From Rhodoglobus vestalii (GTDB lineage: Bacteria; Actinomycetota; Actinomycetes; Actinomycetales; Microbacteriaceae): a stretch of DNA of 64,000 nt. Where the stretch lies: assembly GCF_006788895.1 (NCBI RefSeq), contig NZ_VFRA01000001.1:992001-1056000 (forward strand), read 5' to 3'. Made by a program: the position numbers and the translations under genes. Shown one piece after another: positions 1-8,913 of the stretch. The notes beneath the pieces were generated by a model that saw only the letters and a program-made list of their open reading frames with translations, searched no databases and was not told the origin of the DNA. The stretch's first letter is position 1. Each line of letters opens with the position of its first letter.

Positions 1-1032
1 GGCCAGAGCGGTGTCGAACTTGCGCGGCGAATCTGCTGCCAGGCGGCCCCGGGTCTGGGTAATGATGCGTGCCGTGTCGTAGGTGCCAAAGGAGGTACGA
101 ATCACCGGCAGCGAGAGATCAAGGCCATCGATGAGTCGCTCGATTTGCGGCACAAGCTCAAACCCACCATTGAGGATGATGCCCGCCAGCGAGGGGAACG
201 TCTCCGAAGCATGAGCCATCAGCGTCGCCAACAACACATCGGAACGGTCACCGGCAACCACCACAACCGAGCCCTCGATCAAACGGGTCAGCACGTTCTC
301 CATCGTCATTCCGGCGACCACAACCCCGAGCGCCTCGCGCAACAAGAGCTCACTATCACCCTTGAGGAGCTCGCCGTCGACCGCATCCAGCAGCGACGCC
401 AGACTCGGCGCGATCAGGAAAGGATCTTCGGGGATTGCCCACACCGGGGTGTCTGCCCCCGCGGTGGCACTGACCGCCTCAATAATCTGCGGCAGGTGAT
501 CGGGATCAGAGCGGTTCACAATCACACCGACCAGGTGCGCGTGGGCGGCATCCAGCTCCTGATGCGCAATTGTGTAGACCTGAACGAGATCCTCCGGGGT
601 GCGGTTCACTCCCGCCCCAGACTGACCACCCAATACGAGAAGAACAGGCGCACCCAAGTTTGCTGCGACTCGTGCGTTAAAGGAGAGTTCGGTCGGGCTG
701 CCGACATCCGTGTAATCAGATCCCACAATGACAACAACATCGCACTGCGCCTCAACGGCCTTAAATCGTTCGATTATGCGGCTGAGAGCTGCTTCTGGGT
801 CGGCGTGCACGTCGTCGTAGCCAACGCCAACCGCCTTGTCATAGCTGAGGTCAACGGCATCATGCGCCAGTAGCATCTCGAGCACATAGTCGCGTTCATT
901 GCTCGTGCGTGCGACCGGTCGAAACACCCCCACGCGTTTTGCTTCGCGACTGAGCGTATAGAGCAGACCGAGGGCGACCGTGGACTTACCGGCGTGACCC
1001 TCGATGGAAGTGATGTAGATGTTTCTTGCCAC
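1..1032 (-). CDS. pta: Phosphate acetyltransferase, N-terminal part (runs off the window)
   Basis: The reverse strand is open from a GTG at 1030-1032 to the window edge, 344 codons without a stop. The protein opens VARNIYITSIEGHAGKSTVA, a P-loop (GHAGKST) like the N-terminal dethiobiotin-synthetase-like domain of long bacterial Pta, followed by a DRTGG-type region with VVVAGDRSDVLLATL. The catalytic phosphotransacetylase domain should lie outside the window. Pta interconverts acetyl-CoA and acetyl phosphate in the cytosol, normally with acetate kinase encoded next door. No clear Shine-Dalgarno precedes the GTG; it was chosen because the conserved beta-strand starts directly after it. Identity is from family knowledge and the domain pattern; the C-terminal half is not visible. 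Confidence 0.85.
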   Translation of the reverse strand, partial: MARNIYITSIEGHAGKSTVALGLLYTLSREAKRVGVFRPVARTSNERDYVLEMLLAHDAVDLSYDKAVGVGYDDVHADPEAALSRIIERFKAVEAQCDVVVIVGSDYTDVGSPTELSFNARVAANLGAPVLLVLGGQSGAGVNRTPEDLVQVYTIAHQELDAAHAHLVGVIVNRSDPDHLPQIIEAVSATAGADTPVWAIPEDPFLIAPSLASLLDAVDGELLKGDSELLLREALGVVVAGMTMENVLTRLIEGSVVVVAGDRSDVLLATLMAHASETFPSLAGIILNGGFELVPQIERLIDGLDLSLPVIRTSFGTYDTARIITQTRGRLAADSPRKFDTALA

Positions 1033-1078
1033 AGATTCAGCCTACGCGCCGAACGTGAGCCGGGCCGCAAAAAACTAA

Positions 1079-1167
1079 AGACCCCTCGCGCACCCGCCAG
1101 AGCCCGGTTACCCTTGCTACGTTTCCGTCCTGGGGGAGTTGGCCTGGATGGCGCCACACGAGGAGCC
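1079..1167 (-). ncRNA. ffs: Signal recognition particle RNA, small bacterial type
   Basis: The reverse strand carries the SRP core CCCCCAGGACGGAAACGTAG followed by CAAGGGTAA, inside a long hairpin: GGCUCCUCG at the 5' side pairs with CGAGG near the 3' end, and CCAGGCCAACUCCCCC pairs with GGGUAACCGGGCUCUGG. A T-rich stretch follows on the same strand (TTTAGTTTTTT), consistent with termination. This is the RNA scaffold of the co-translational secretion particle with Ffh. The ends are estimated from pairing and may be off by a few bases. Confidence 0.85.
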
Positions 1168-1254
1168 GAAAGTAGTCTACCCATTTCTGCCACGGATCGC
1201 GCTGCCGGCTCGAAACCTGAGGGACGTCGTGGGGCTCGTCATTACGGTTGAATA

Positions 1255-1292
1255 AAGAAGCCTCCTTGCTGAGCTCAGCAAGGAGGCTTCTT
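1255..1292. terminator. Perfect 38-bp palindrome between tRNA-Ser and SRP RNA
   Basis: The arms AAGAAGCCTCCTTGCTGAG and CTCAGCAAGGAGGCTTCTT are perfectly complementary with no loop bases. It lies 22 bp beyond the 3' end of the tRNA-Ser gene and is followed on the reverse strand by TATT, so it most likely ends the tRNA transcript. Being symmetric, it could act on both strands. Confidence 0.75.
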
Positions 1293-1314
1293 ATGCCCTG
1301 AGACAGGACATCCG

Positions 1315-1399
1315 CGGTGACGGAGGGATTCGAACCCTCGGTTGCTTTCACAACACACGCTTTCCAAGCGTGCCTCTTCGGCCGCTTGAGTACGTCACC
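1315..1399 (-). tRNA. tRNA-Ser (GGA anticodon)
   Basis: The reverse strand folds as a class II tRNA: acceptor GGTGACG pairs with CGTCACC, discriminator G, D-arm with AAGCGGCCGAAGAGG, anticodon loop CTTGGAAAG giving anticodon GGA, a long variable arm (TTGTGAAAGCAA) and T-arm GAGGGTTCGAATCCCTC. The long variable arm and the GGA anticodon identify serine. CCA is not encoded. 85 nt. Confidence 0.93.
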
Positions 1400-1645
1400 A
1401 ACGCCCAGTATCTTACATGACCGTTACCCCCTCGCGGGAATCACGATGGTACCGCACCGGCACTTAGACTGAGCCGTAATCCCTCGGTACCCCTTCTGTG
1501 GCCGACTGTGCGTGCGACCTTCGGCAGAGCATGAAAATCAGCATGCAAGGTTTGTTGCAGGTCACGATCAATCAGAGTAAGATTCATTATTCCACAGTGT
1601 GCTCTTGGCGCCCAACTTCGCCCGTGCACCGACGAAGGGTTTTCG

Positions 1646-2302
1646 GTGCCACTGAACAGCGTCAGCCGCGATCCCGTGCTGAAAGACACGCCTCGCCCAC
1701 GCTTGTTGCTGCCGAAAGCTCTCCTCACCCGCGGAATTCTCGCGGCGCTCGCGTTCATCGGCCCCGTCTTTGGTGTTCTTTACGTCATCGTGCTTCCCGA
1801 TGGCCCCTGGCTGGCCGTGGTGATCACTCAGATCGCAGCAACCCTGCTCGCCGGCGCCGGAGCCATCGGGTACTTTCGCAGCGCCATCTGGATCGGCCCA
1901 GATTCTTCTCTCGTCACCGAGCGCGGGTTCTTCGGACAAGTAACTAGCTTCACAAAAGACGACGCCGAATCCATTCTTCTTGCCGAGGTGTACACCAGCG
2001 ATGGCTCTGAGTCGCGCCCACAACTCGTTGTTCTCGGCGCAGATAACAATCGTCTACTGCGGATGCGCGGGCAGTATTGGACGCGCAAAGACATGGACAT
2101 TGTGGCTGCCGCCATCGATGTACCCGCCCATCGTATTCCGGAGACAGTCTCGATGGGCGAGCTTCGTAGCGACTATCCCCATGCCCTATATGTGCTCGAG
2201 CGTCACCCCGTGCTGGTCGCGGCTGTGGCGGTACTAGGCACCGCAGTGACCGCCGTCGGGCTACTGCTCGTGCTTGACCTTATCCGCATGATCACCGGGT
2301 AG
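1646..2302 (+). CDS. Hypothetical membrane protein with three predicted TM segments
   Basis: 218 codons from a GTG with AAGGG about 7 bp upstream. Two hydrophobic segments lie near residues 25-52 and 55-75 and a third near residues 187-213; between them is a soluble stretch of about 100 residues with beta-strand character (SLVTERGFFGQVTSF, LVVLGADNNRLLRMRG) reminiscent of a bacterial PH-like domain. This is a common architecture for small actinobacterial membrane proteins of unknown role. No family with a known function was recognised. The neighbours (tRNA-Ser upstream, convergent PAP2 phosphatase downstream) say nothing about its job. GTG start and frame are well supported. Confidence 0.7.
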   Translation: MPLNSVSRDPVLKDTPRPRLLLPKALLTRGILAALAFIGPVFGVLYVIVLPDGPWLAVVITQIAATLLAGAGAIGYFRSAIWIGPDSSLVTERGFFGQVTSFTKDDAESILLAEVYTSDGSESRPQLVVLGADNNRLLRMRGQYWTRKDMDIVAAAIDVPAHRIPETVSMGELRSDYPHALYVLERHPVLVAAVAVLGTAVTAVGLLLVLDLIRMITG

Positions 2303-2320
2303 ATAGACCGCACGATCAGC

Positions 2321-2977
2321 TCAATGAACGGTTTTTTGTCGAGCTTCGGCTGAGAGCTTTCGAGCGAACGGAGCCCACAGAATCACGGCAACTCCCACCC
2401 CGACCAGAGCACCACCAATAGTGTCGCTCAGCCAGTGGGCCCCAAGATATGTGCGGCTGAGAACCATCAGAATCGTGTAGATCACGCCGACAATCCAGAC
2501 CCAACGCCGCTGCAACAGGATGATCAACACAACGGCGAGCGTCGCAGCATTCGCCACATGCCCCGAGGGGAATGAACCGACATCTGCCGTCACCAAGATC
2601 TCATCAGGCCTAGCGCGGCCAAACGAGAACTTCAGCAACTGCACGACTCCCGCGCTCACCGCTGACGCGGCGAGAAAATATAGTGCAGACCAGCGTCGCT
2701 TAGCGAGGAAGAAGGCCAACGCACCTCCTAGAGGCACGAGGAAGACGCCGAACCAACCACCACCGATGGAGTCCATCGCAAGCGCGGGAACGGTAAAGAA
2801 GTCGGCACGATTTTCGAGAAACTCATCGAGCACCAACTGGTCGATACTCAGCGGAGTACCGCGTGTTGCGATCAACACCCCGAGCAGAACCGTGAGCACC
2901 ACCGCCCCGGCGCCGCTGATCAGCGGCCAGCGTCTGGTAATGCTGCGGGCGTCGGAGTGAGAGAGCTGAGGTTTCAC
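2321..2977 (-). CDS. PAP2-family phosphatase (phosphatidic acid phosphatase type 2)
   Basis: 218 residues with about six hydrophobic segments. The PAP2 signature is complete: KFSFGRARPDE (K-x6-RP), PSGHVANA (PSGH) and SRTYLGAHWLSDTIGG (SR-x5-H-x3-D), giving the catalytic histidines and the phosphate-binding Lys/Arg. The enzyme dephosphorylates a lipid phosphate at the membrane, such as undecaprenyl diphosphate, phosphatidate or phosphatidylglycerol phosphate; which one cannot be told. GTG start at 2975-2977. It converges on the upstream membrane gene and is followed on the same strand side by the MFS exporter gene. Confidence 0.9.
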   Translation of the reverse strand: MKPQLSHSDARSITRRWPLISGAGAVVLTVLLGVLIATRGTPLSIDQLVLDEFLENRADFFTVPALAMDSIGGGWFGVFLVPLGGALAFFLAKRRWSALYFLAASAVSAGVVQLLKFSFGRARPDEILVTADVGSFPSGHVANAATLAVVLIILLQRRWVWIVGVIYTILMVLSRTYLGAHWLSDTIGGALVGVGVAVILWAPFARKLSAEARQKTVH

Positions 2978-3016
2978 CCGTTAACGCTACCGGGTCAATC
3001 TTCGTGCGTGCTCAGG

Positions 3017-4246
3017 TCAACGCGACAGTGCCGGAACTGAGCGCGGGCGCACGACCACCCACATCACAACTATGGAGACGATCGCTGTGCAGCCCATCAC
3101 GGTGCCCATTGGGATCGCATTCTCGATACCGAACGCTCCAACAATGGGCGAAGTGAGACCCGCAAGCCCGAAGTTAACCGCCCCGAGCACGGACGCCGCC
3201 GTCGCTGCCTCTCCACCGTGGTTTGCCAGCGCAAGAACTTGGATACACGGGAAGGAGAAGCCGCACGACATGACGAAAACGAACAGCGGAATGAGCACAG
3301 CGAACAGATCACCGTTCACAACATCCAAATACACAATCGCGGAGGCCGACAGCAGAAGTAAGATACCGGCGCCCGCGAGAATCCACTGTGGCCCTATGGA
3401 ACGCATCAGGTATGCACTGGTTTGCACACCGATTACGACTCCGATCGAGTTGACCGCGAACACCAAACCGAATGCTTGAGGGTCAAGACCATACACATTC
3501 TGGAGGAGGAATGGCGAAGACGAGAGGTAGGCGAACAACCCGGAGAACGTCATGCCAGCGATGATCGCGGTTCCCACAAAGACTCGGTCGGTAAAGAGCG
3601 CCCGGTAGCGCTCCCGAGCAGTGGCGTGACCGAGATCACGACGGCGGGCCGGCGGCAGAGTTTCGACAATAAAGAACGAGGCGGCGAGCAGAACGAGTGC
3701 ACCGTAGATCGCCAAAAATACGAACATTCCGCGCCAGGGCGTGATCAACAGCAACTGCGATCCAATGAGCGGTGCCAAGATCGGCGCCAAACCTTGAACC
3801 AGCGCAAGCCTCGAAAGCATCCGCACGAGCGGCAGCCCGCCGAAGAGATCCCGCACAACCGCCATGGCGACCACCGCACCCGCAGCAGCGCCCATGCCCT
3901 GCACCAGCCGAAAGACAAACAGCAGTTCGATATTGCCAGCGACGGCCACCCCGAGGCTGGCCAGCACGTGCACGCAGGTGGCCACTATCAGTGGCAGGCG
4001 GCGGCCCAAGCGATCGCTGAGCGGGCCAACAATGAGCTGCCCGAGAGCGAACCCCAGCGTGGTTGCGGTCAGGGTGAGTTGCACCACAGCGGCGGTGGTC
4101 TGCAGGTCTGCCTCAATTAGAGGGAAGGCAGGCAGGTAGAGATCGACCGTGAACGGCCCCAGTGCGGTTAGCGCCCCCAACACGAGCACGTAGACGAGGC
4201 GCTGGCGTGCAGTGAGGGAATCACCGGGATGAACGACGGTAGTCAC
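3017..4246 (-). CDS. MFS multidrug exporter, Bcr/CflA type
   Basis: About 409 residues and 12 TM segments. TM1-2 read ALGPFTVDLYLPAFP and the loop after TM2 carries GPLSDRLGRRLPL, the drug:H+ antiporter-1 signature of Bcr/CflA transporters, which expel bicyclomycin, chloramphenicol, sulphonamides or cysteine. The true substrate is unknown. The chosen GTG (4244-4246) begins one base after the stop of the ABC exporter gene, implying translational coupling; an ATG at 4271-4273 in the same frame, overlapping that gene's end, is an alternative. The two genes form an export operon. Confidence 0.87.
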   Translation of the reverse strand: MTTVVHPGDSLTARQRLVYVLVLGALTALGPFTVDLYLPAFPLIEADLQTTAAVVQLTLTATTLGFALGQLIVGPLSDRLGRRLPLIVATCVHVLASLGVAVAGNIELLFVFRLVQGMGAAAGAVVAMAVVRDLFGGLPLVRMLSRLALVQGLAPILAPLIGSQLLLITPWRGMFVFLAIYGALVLLAASFFIVETLPPARRRDLGHATARERYRALFTDRVFVGTAIIAGMTFSGLFAYLSSSPFLLQNVYGLDPQAFGLVFAVNSIGVVIGVQTSAYLMRSIGPQWILAGAGILLLLSASAIVYLDVVNGDLFAVLIPLFVFVMSCGFSFPCIQVLALANHGGEAATAASVLGAVNFGLAGLTSPIVGAFGIENAIPMGTVMGCTAIVSIVVMWVVVRPRSVPALSR

Positions 4247-4247
4247 A

Positions 4248-6101
4248 CTAATCGGAGCGGTTCTGCTCGGCATAGAGCCGCGAGTAGACCCCATCACGTG
4301 CAAGCAGCTGGGAGTGCGTTCCCTGTTCCACAATCGCACCGCCATCGACCACAAAAATCACGTCGGCCGAGCGCACAGTCGACAGCCGATGCGCCACCGC
4401 AATTGTTGTTCGCCCGCGCGATGCGGTGTCGAGAGCATCCTGCACCGTGCGTTCCGAAATCGAATCCAGTGCGCTTGTGGCTTCATCAAGAATGAGCACA
4501 CTGGGGTCTTTGAGCAGCACGCGTGCAATCGCGATTCGTTGTTTCTCGCCACCCGAGAGGCGGTAGCCTCGCTCCCCCACGATCGTCGCGTAGCCGTCGG
4601 GAAACGACATGATTGTCTCGTGGATGTTCGCGGCACGGGCGGCCACCTCCAACTGCTCTGCGCTCGCCTCAGGGCGCGCATAGCGAAGATTCTCGGCGAT
4701 AGTCGAATGGAACAGATACGTTTCTTGGCTCACAATGCCAATATTGTGAACAAGAGAGTCTTGCGAAAGCTCCCGCACGTCATCCCCCGCAAACAGCACA
4801 CGACCCTCGCTGGCCTCGTGCAGCCGCGGAATCAAATACGACACGGTGGTCTTTCCGGCACCAGAGGGCCCAACGAAGGCAGCGTATTGTCCCGGGCTGA
4901 TCGAAAAGCTCATCGAGTTAAGGGTTGCCCTGGTCGATGGGTCGGCGTCGGGGTAGCGAAAGGTGACGTTATCGAACGCGACAGCTCCCAGCGCATCCTC
5001 ACGGACCGACTTCGCGCCAGGTCTATCGGCAATTGCCGGTGTGAGATCGAGGTATTCGAAGATTCGGGCGAAGAGAGCGGAGGAGGTTTGCAGGTCGAGC
5101 GTGACCCGCATGAGTCCCAGCAGGGGGAAGATCAATCGCGCTTGCACGGTCGTGAAAGCCACAATCGTTCCGGCCGTGACCTCCACCCCGCCAGAGATGA
5201 GGTACGCCGCAACGACGTACACGATGGCGGGGATGATCGAGAAGAAAATGTTGACGGTGGCGAAGAACCATTGACCGCTCATTTGCTGACTAACTTGAAG
5301 ACTCACCTGCTGGTCGTTCTCCTGTGAGTAGCGTTGCGTCTCCACAGTTTGCTGGTTGAAAGTTTTCGACAGCAGAATGCCGGACACACTGAGTGATTCT
5401 TGCGTGATCGCCGTCATGTTACTGAGGGATTCCTGCGTTTTGGTCGCGATCCGGGCCCGAATTTGGCCTACTCGCCGCTGGGCGATCACAATTCCCGGTA
5501 ACACAATCACCGCAACGATTGTGAGTTGCCAGCTGAGCACGAGCATGCTGACGAAGGCGGCGATCACGGTCACTGTGTTTCCAATGACACTCGAAACGGT
5601 GTTGTTGAGCACACCTGCGACTCCACCGACGTCATTTTGAAGGCGAGACTGAATGACCCCGGTTTTGGTTCGCGTAAAGAACGCCAGTTCCATGCGCTGA
5701 AGTTGGTCAAACAGTCGCACTCGCAGTGCACCCATCACCCTGTTGCCGACGGTGGCGGTGAGGTAGGTCTGCCAGACGCCGAGCGCCGCAGAGGCAATCC
5801 ACAGCACCACCATAATGCTGACGAGTTGCAGAAGGATCGGGATGTTCGGGGCGCTGTCGGGAGGGAAGAGGCCCTCATCGAAGGCTCGCTTGGTCAGCAA
5901 CGGCGGAACCACGCTAATCGCGGCGCCGATCAACACCAGCGCAATCGTGAGCCCCAGCGTTGTGCGGTGAGGCTCGAAGAGCGCGCCGATCCGGCGAAGC
6001 AGATGGGGGATTTGGGGCGCCGCCGCATTCTCTGCTTTCTGAGCCGAATAGTCGCCTCCGCTGACCCGGCCAGCGCGTCGGGGTCGGCCTACTGTGCTCA
6101 T
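4248..6101 (-). CDS. ABC exporter, fused permease-ATPase (multidrug/lipid type)
   Basis: 617 residues. Residues ~45-330 are a six-TM exporter domain (ABC_membrane). Residues ~375-615 are the nucleotide-binding domain with Walker A GPSGAGKTT, signature LSGGEKQRIAIARVLL, Walker B SVLILDEATSALD and switch AVAHRLSTV. It works as a half-transporter dimer at the cytoplasmic membrane. Both catalytic elements look intact, so a homodimer is possible. ATG start at 6099-6101. The MFS exporter gene follows 1 bp after its stop. Substrate cannot be inferred from sequence. Confidence 0.92.
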   Translation of the reverse strand: MSTVGRPRRAGRVSGGDYSAQKAENAAAPQIPHLLRRIGALFEPHRTTLGLTIALVLIGAAISVVPPLLTKRAFDEGLFPPDSAPNIPILLQLVSIMVVLWIASAALGVWQTYLTATVGNRVMGALRVRLFDQLQRMELAFFTRTKTGVIQSRLQNDVGGVAGVLNNTVSSVIGNTVTVIAAFVSMLVLSWQLTIVAVIVLPGIVIAQRRVGQIRARIATKTQESLSNMTAITQESLSVSGILLSKTFNQQTVETQRYSQENDQQVSLQVSQQMSGQWFFATVNIFFSIIPAIVYVVAAYLISGGVEVTAGTIVAFTTVQARLIFPLLGLMRVTLDLQTSSALFARIFEYLDLTPAIADRPGAKSVREDALGAVAFDNVTFRYPDADPSTRATLNSMSFSISPGQYAAFVGPSGAGKTTVSYLIPRLHEASEGRVLFAGDDVRELSQDSLVHNIGIVSQETYLFHSTIAENLRYARPEASAEQLEVAARAANIHETIMSFPDGYATIVGERGYRLSGGEKQRIAIARVLLKDPSVLILDEATSALDSISERTVQDALDTASRGRTTIAVAHRLSTVRSADVIFVVDGGAIVEQGTHSQLLARDGVYSRLYAEQNRSD

Positions 6102-6156
6102 AGTTCGAGACTAGTTCAGCGATCGGGGTGCTCGTTCCCGTAGCCGCCGGTTAACG

Positions 6157-6191
6157 CAGTAAGGCGTCACCGAGAAGGTGACGCCTTACTG
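6157..6191 (-). terminator. Rho-independent-type hairpin after rplL
   Basis: The inverted repeat CAGTAAGGCGTCACC / GGTGACGCCTTACTG with a 5-nt loop lies 30 bp beyond the rplL stop. The stem is perfect over 15 bp. There is no long U-run, as is usual in actinobacteria. Confidence 0.75.
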
Positions 6192-6220
6192 ATCGATCAA
6201 GCCTCTATCGAGGCCCAGTG

Positions 6221-6604
6221 TTACTTGAGGGTTACGGTTGCGCCGGCACCTTCAAGAGCAGTCTTTGCCTTCTCGGCAGCTTCCTTGTTTGCGCCCTCGA
6301 GTACAGCCTTGGGAGCGCCGTCAACGAGTGCCTTCGCCTCACCGAGACCGAGGCTCGTGAGGGTACGCACCTCCTTGATGACCTGGATCTTCTTCTCGCC
6401 AGCTGATTCGAGAATGACGTCAAATGAGTCCTTCTCTTCAACTTCCTCAGCTGCGCCAGCAGCGGGGGCCGCAGCTGCAGCCGCAACTGGGGCCGCAGCA
6501 GTGACCTCGAAGACCTCTTCGAACTTCTTAACGAAGTCGCTGAGTTCGATGAGGGTCAGTTCCTTGAACGCCTCGATGAGGTCGTCGCTTGACATTTTCG
6601 CCAT
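6221..6604 (-). CDS. rplL: Ribosomal protein bL12 (L7/L12)
   Basis: 127 residues. An N-terminal dimerisation helix ([20 protein letters not shown]) is followed by an alanine-rich hinge (residues ~36-52) and the globular CTD with [20 protein letters not shown] and [19 protein letters not shown], the surface that recruits translation GTPases. It forms the ribosomal stalk with L10, encoded 38 bp upstream in the same transcript. Length and domain order are standard. MAKMSS start; Shine-Dalgarno AGGAG. Confidence 0.98.
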   Translation of the reverse strand: MAKMSSDDLIEAFKELTLIELSDFVKKFEEVFEVTAAAPVAAAAAAPAAGAAEEVEEKDSFDVILESAGEKKIQVIKEVRTLTSLGLGEAKALVDGAPKAVLEGANKEAAEKAKTALEGAGATVTLK

Positions 6605-6642
6605 AATAATCTCCTATATTTCTTGAGCTAACAACCCGCGCG

Positions 6643-7158
6643 TTACTGCGCGGAATCCTGCTTCTCGCGCAGCGCGTCGACCGTGCGAACGGCCTGAGCG
6701 AGCGGTGCGTTGAACAGATATGCGGCGCCGAACAGTGAAGCCTTGGCTGCTCCAGCAAACTTCGCAAGGAGCACCTCCCGGCTTTCCAGATCGGCCAGCT
6801 TGGTGACCTCTGCTGCGGTGAGCGCGTTACCGTCAAAGTAACCGCCCTTCACCACAAGAAGAGGGTTTGCCTTGGCAAAGTCACGCATAGCCTTCGCAAC
6901 AGTGACCGGGTCACCGTGGACGAATGCGATTGCAGAAGGACCAACAAGTTCCTCGTCGAATGACGAGATTCCGGCGGCATTTGCTGCAATCTTTGTCAGC
7001 GTGTTCTTCACCACGGCGTATGTTGCGTGCCCACTGATTGATTTGCGCAGCTCCTTGAGCTGGGCAACAGTGAGTCCGCGATACTCGGTTAGCAGAACGG
7101 CGGTCGAGCTGCGGAAAAGTTCCGTCATCTCGGCGACCGATGCTTCCTTGTTCGCCAT
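6643..7158 (-). CDS. rplJ: Ribosomal protein uL10
   Basis: 171 residues starting [15 protein letters not shown], with the L10 hallmarks [20 protein letters not shown] and a C-terminal helix that binds L7/L12 dimers. An ATG at 7156-7158 with AGGGAG 5-6 bp upstream is the start; an in-frame ATG further upstream would run into the leader RNA and is rejected. It heads the rplJ-rplL transcription unit and is preceded by an L10-type leader. Confidence 0.97.
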   Translation of the reverse strand: MANKEASVAEMTELFRSSTAVLLTEYRGLTVAQLKELRKSISGHATYAVVKNTLTKIAANAAGISSFDEELVGPSAIAFVHGDPVTVAKAMRDFAKANPLLVVKGGYFDGNALTAAEVTKLADLESREVLLAKFAGAAKASLFGAAYLFNAPLAQAVRTVDALREKQDSAQ

Positions 7159-7189
7159 GGTGCTCCCTACTGGTTGATGTGTGTCTGCC

Positions 7190-7300
7190 TCAGAGCCGCT
7201 CACGCTGGCGAAAAGTGCCGGCAAGAAAAAGAAAAAGCTCCGGCCCTACTGCACAAACGCAGTGGCGCGGAGCTGAATGCAACCAGAACTGGTCGAAAAC
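7190..7300 (-). promoter_or_regulatory. L10 leader with attenuator hairpin upstream of rplJ
   Basis: On the reverse strand, AGCTCCGCGCCACTGCGTTT continues GTGCAGTAGGGCCGGAGCT and then TTTTCTTTTTC. AGCTCCG pairs with CGGAGCT directly before the U-rich run, giving a terminator-like stem at 7235-7274. The CUGCGUUUGUGCAGUAGGGCCGGAG core resembles L10 leader RNAs, which bind L10/L12 and regulate the rplJL operon. The 7300-7439 part probably contains the promoter; no gene is seen there. Confidence 0.75.
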
Positions 7301-7439
7301 CTACTTCACACACCTGCGCTGGCCTTCGCTTTCACGAACTTCGACTGCACACGCTTTCGCGCGCACAAACGACCGGCGGTCTTTGGCTTCGATAACCATA
7401 CGGTATCGCCGTCGTTGCCGCAAATTCGTCAGGCAGGCG

Positions 7440-8771
7440 TTAGTGCTTCTCGCCAATGACGAGCCAACGGTCGCCGCGAGCACGAATCCCCAGAGTGATG
7501 GCGCGAGCACCAATGTACCCCACACCAAATGCGAACCAGAGCGAAACCAGCGCCGGAACCGCGGTGAGATTCGCGGCCGCTACCCACCACAGCAACGGCA
7601 GATACACGACGAGGTTGATCAGCCCGGTGAGCGCCAAATACCGTGCATCCCCCGCGCCAATCAGCACCCCATCAAGGACGAAGACGAATCCTGCCAACGG
7701 GATGCCGAGGGCCAGTACCGGCAGGAGCACCGACAGTCCGAGGCGAACCTCTGGTTCGGAACTAAAGACAAAACCGGCCCACGGGGAGGTAACCAGCACC
7801 ATCAGGCCGAGCACGACCCCACTTCCGACCCCGAGTTCGATGAGTCGGCGCGTGATGGCGCGAGCCCGAGGAACGTCACTAGCACCGAGTTCTTTGCCAA
7901 TCATCGCTTGACCGGCAATGGCAAGCGCATCGAGCACGAAGGCGAGGGTCGCAAAAATGGTGAGTGCGATGTGTACGGATGCGAGCTCCGACACCCCAAA
8001 CCCGGTGGCCACACCAATTGTGGCCAGCATGGCCGCTCGCAGCGAGGCGGTGCGCACCAACAGCCAGGATCCCGCACGCCCGGCAACAAGCATCCCACCC
8101 CACCGCGGAAGCAGACTCGCAGTTTCGCGGCGCGCAATAACGATGATCATGACGATGTAGGCGATGCCCATTCCCCAGCTCGCGACCACCGTGCCGATAG
8201 CGGCACCAGCGAGGCCCCATCCGAATCCGTAAATAAAGACCACATTGAGCAGAGCATTCGAGGCGAATCCGGCGACAGCGACAATCAGTGGGGTGCGAGT
8301 GTCTTGAAGGCCTCTCAGGAGCCCGGATGCAGCAAAGGTAATGAGCATTGCCGGCAAACCCAGGATGGAGATTGCTAAGTACTGGTTGGCGAAACCAACA
8401 ACGCTGGCATCAGCGCCGAACAGACTGATCAGCCACGGCGTCACCGGAATTCCGACCGCGACGAGCACTCCGCCCAACGCTATGGCGAGCCACACCCCAT
8501 CGACGCCCGCGGCAACAGCCCGGGCGCGATTTCCCAGACCCAGCCAGCGTGCGACCGCGCCAGTGGTGGAGTAGGCAAGAAAGATGAGCAGTCCAACGGC
8601 TGTCTGAAGCACAGCACTGGCGACACTGAGCCCACCCAACGGTGCACTGCCTAGGTGGCCGACGAGAGCCGTGTCGGTGAGGAGAAAGATGGGCTCCGCA
8701 ACCAGGGCGCCAAGTGCGGGCAGGGCAAGCCGCCGGATGTCGCGATCAAGCGGAGAATGCAACACACTCAC
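7440..8771 (-). CDS. MATE-family efflux transporter (DinF-like)
   Basis: 443 residues with about 12 TM segments in two similar halves (starts at LALPALGALVAEPIFLLTDTALVG and near SVHIALTIFATLAFVLDALAIAGQAMIG). The first helix motif PALGALVAEPIFLLTDTA(L)VG is typical of the DinF branch of MATE Na+/H+-coupled exporters. GTG start at 8769-8771; a second GTG two codons later is possible. Substrate unknown. It is followed, on the same strand, by the L10 leader and rplJ, but the attenuator separates them, so co-transcription is unlikely to matter. Confidence 0.9.
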   Translation of the reverse strand: MSVLHSPLDRDIRRLALPALGALVAEPIFLLTDTALVGHLGSAPLGGLSVASAVLQTAVGLLIFLAYSTTGAVARWLGLGNRARAVAAGVDGVWLAIALGGVLVAVGIPVTPWLISLFGADASVVGFANQYLAISILGLPAMLITFAASGLLRGLQDTRTPLIVAVAGFASNALLNVVFIYGFGWGLAGAAIGTVVASWGMGIAYIVMIIVIARRETASLLPRWGGMLVAGRAGSWLLVRTASLRAAMLATIGVATGFGVSELASVHIALTIFATLAFVLDALAIAGQAMIGKELGASDVPRARAITRRLIELGVGSGVVLGLMVLVTSPWAGFVFSSEPEVRLGLSVLLPVLALGIPLAGFVFVLDGVLIGAGDARYLALTGLINLVVYLPLLWWVAAANLTAVPALVSLWFAFGVGYIGARAITLGIRARGDRWLVIGEKH

Positions 8772-8913
8772 GGGTGGCTAACCTGCCGACCGCGAACCCC
8801 GACGACGAGGCGTCGAAGGTTTTGCCGTGTCGGTTTTGCCAGCTCGCATTCGCCCATTCTGCCAGTCCCCGTCATCAATAGTGGACCTGACGCGAGACAA
8901 TGGTGGGGTGAGT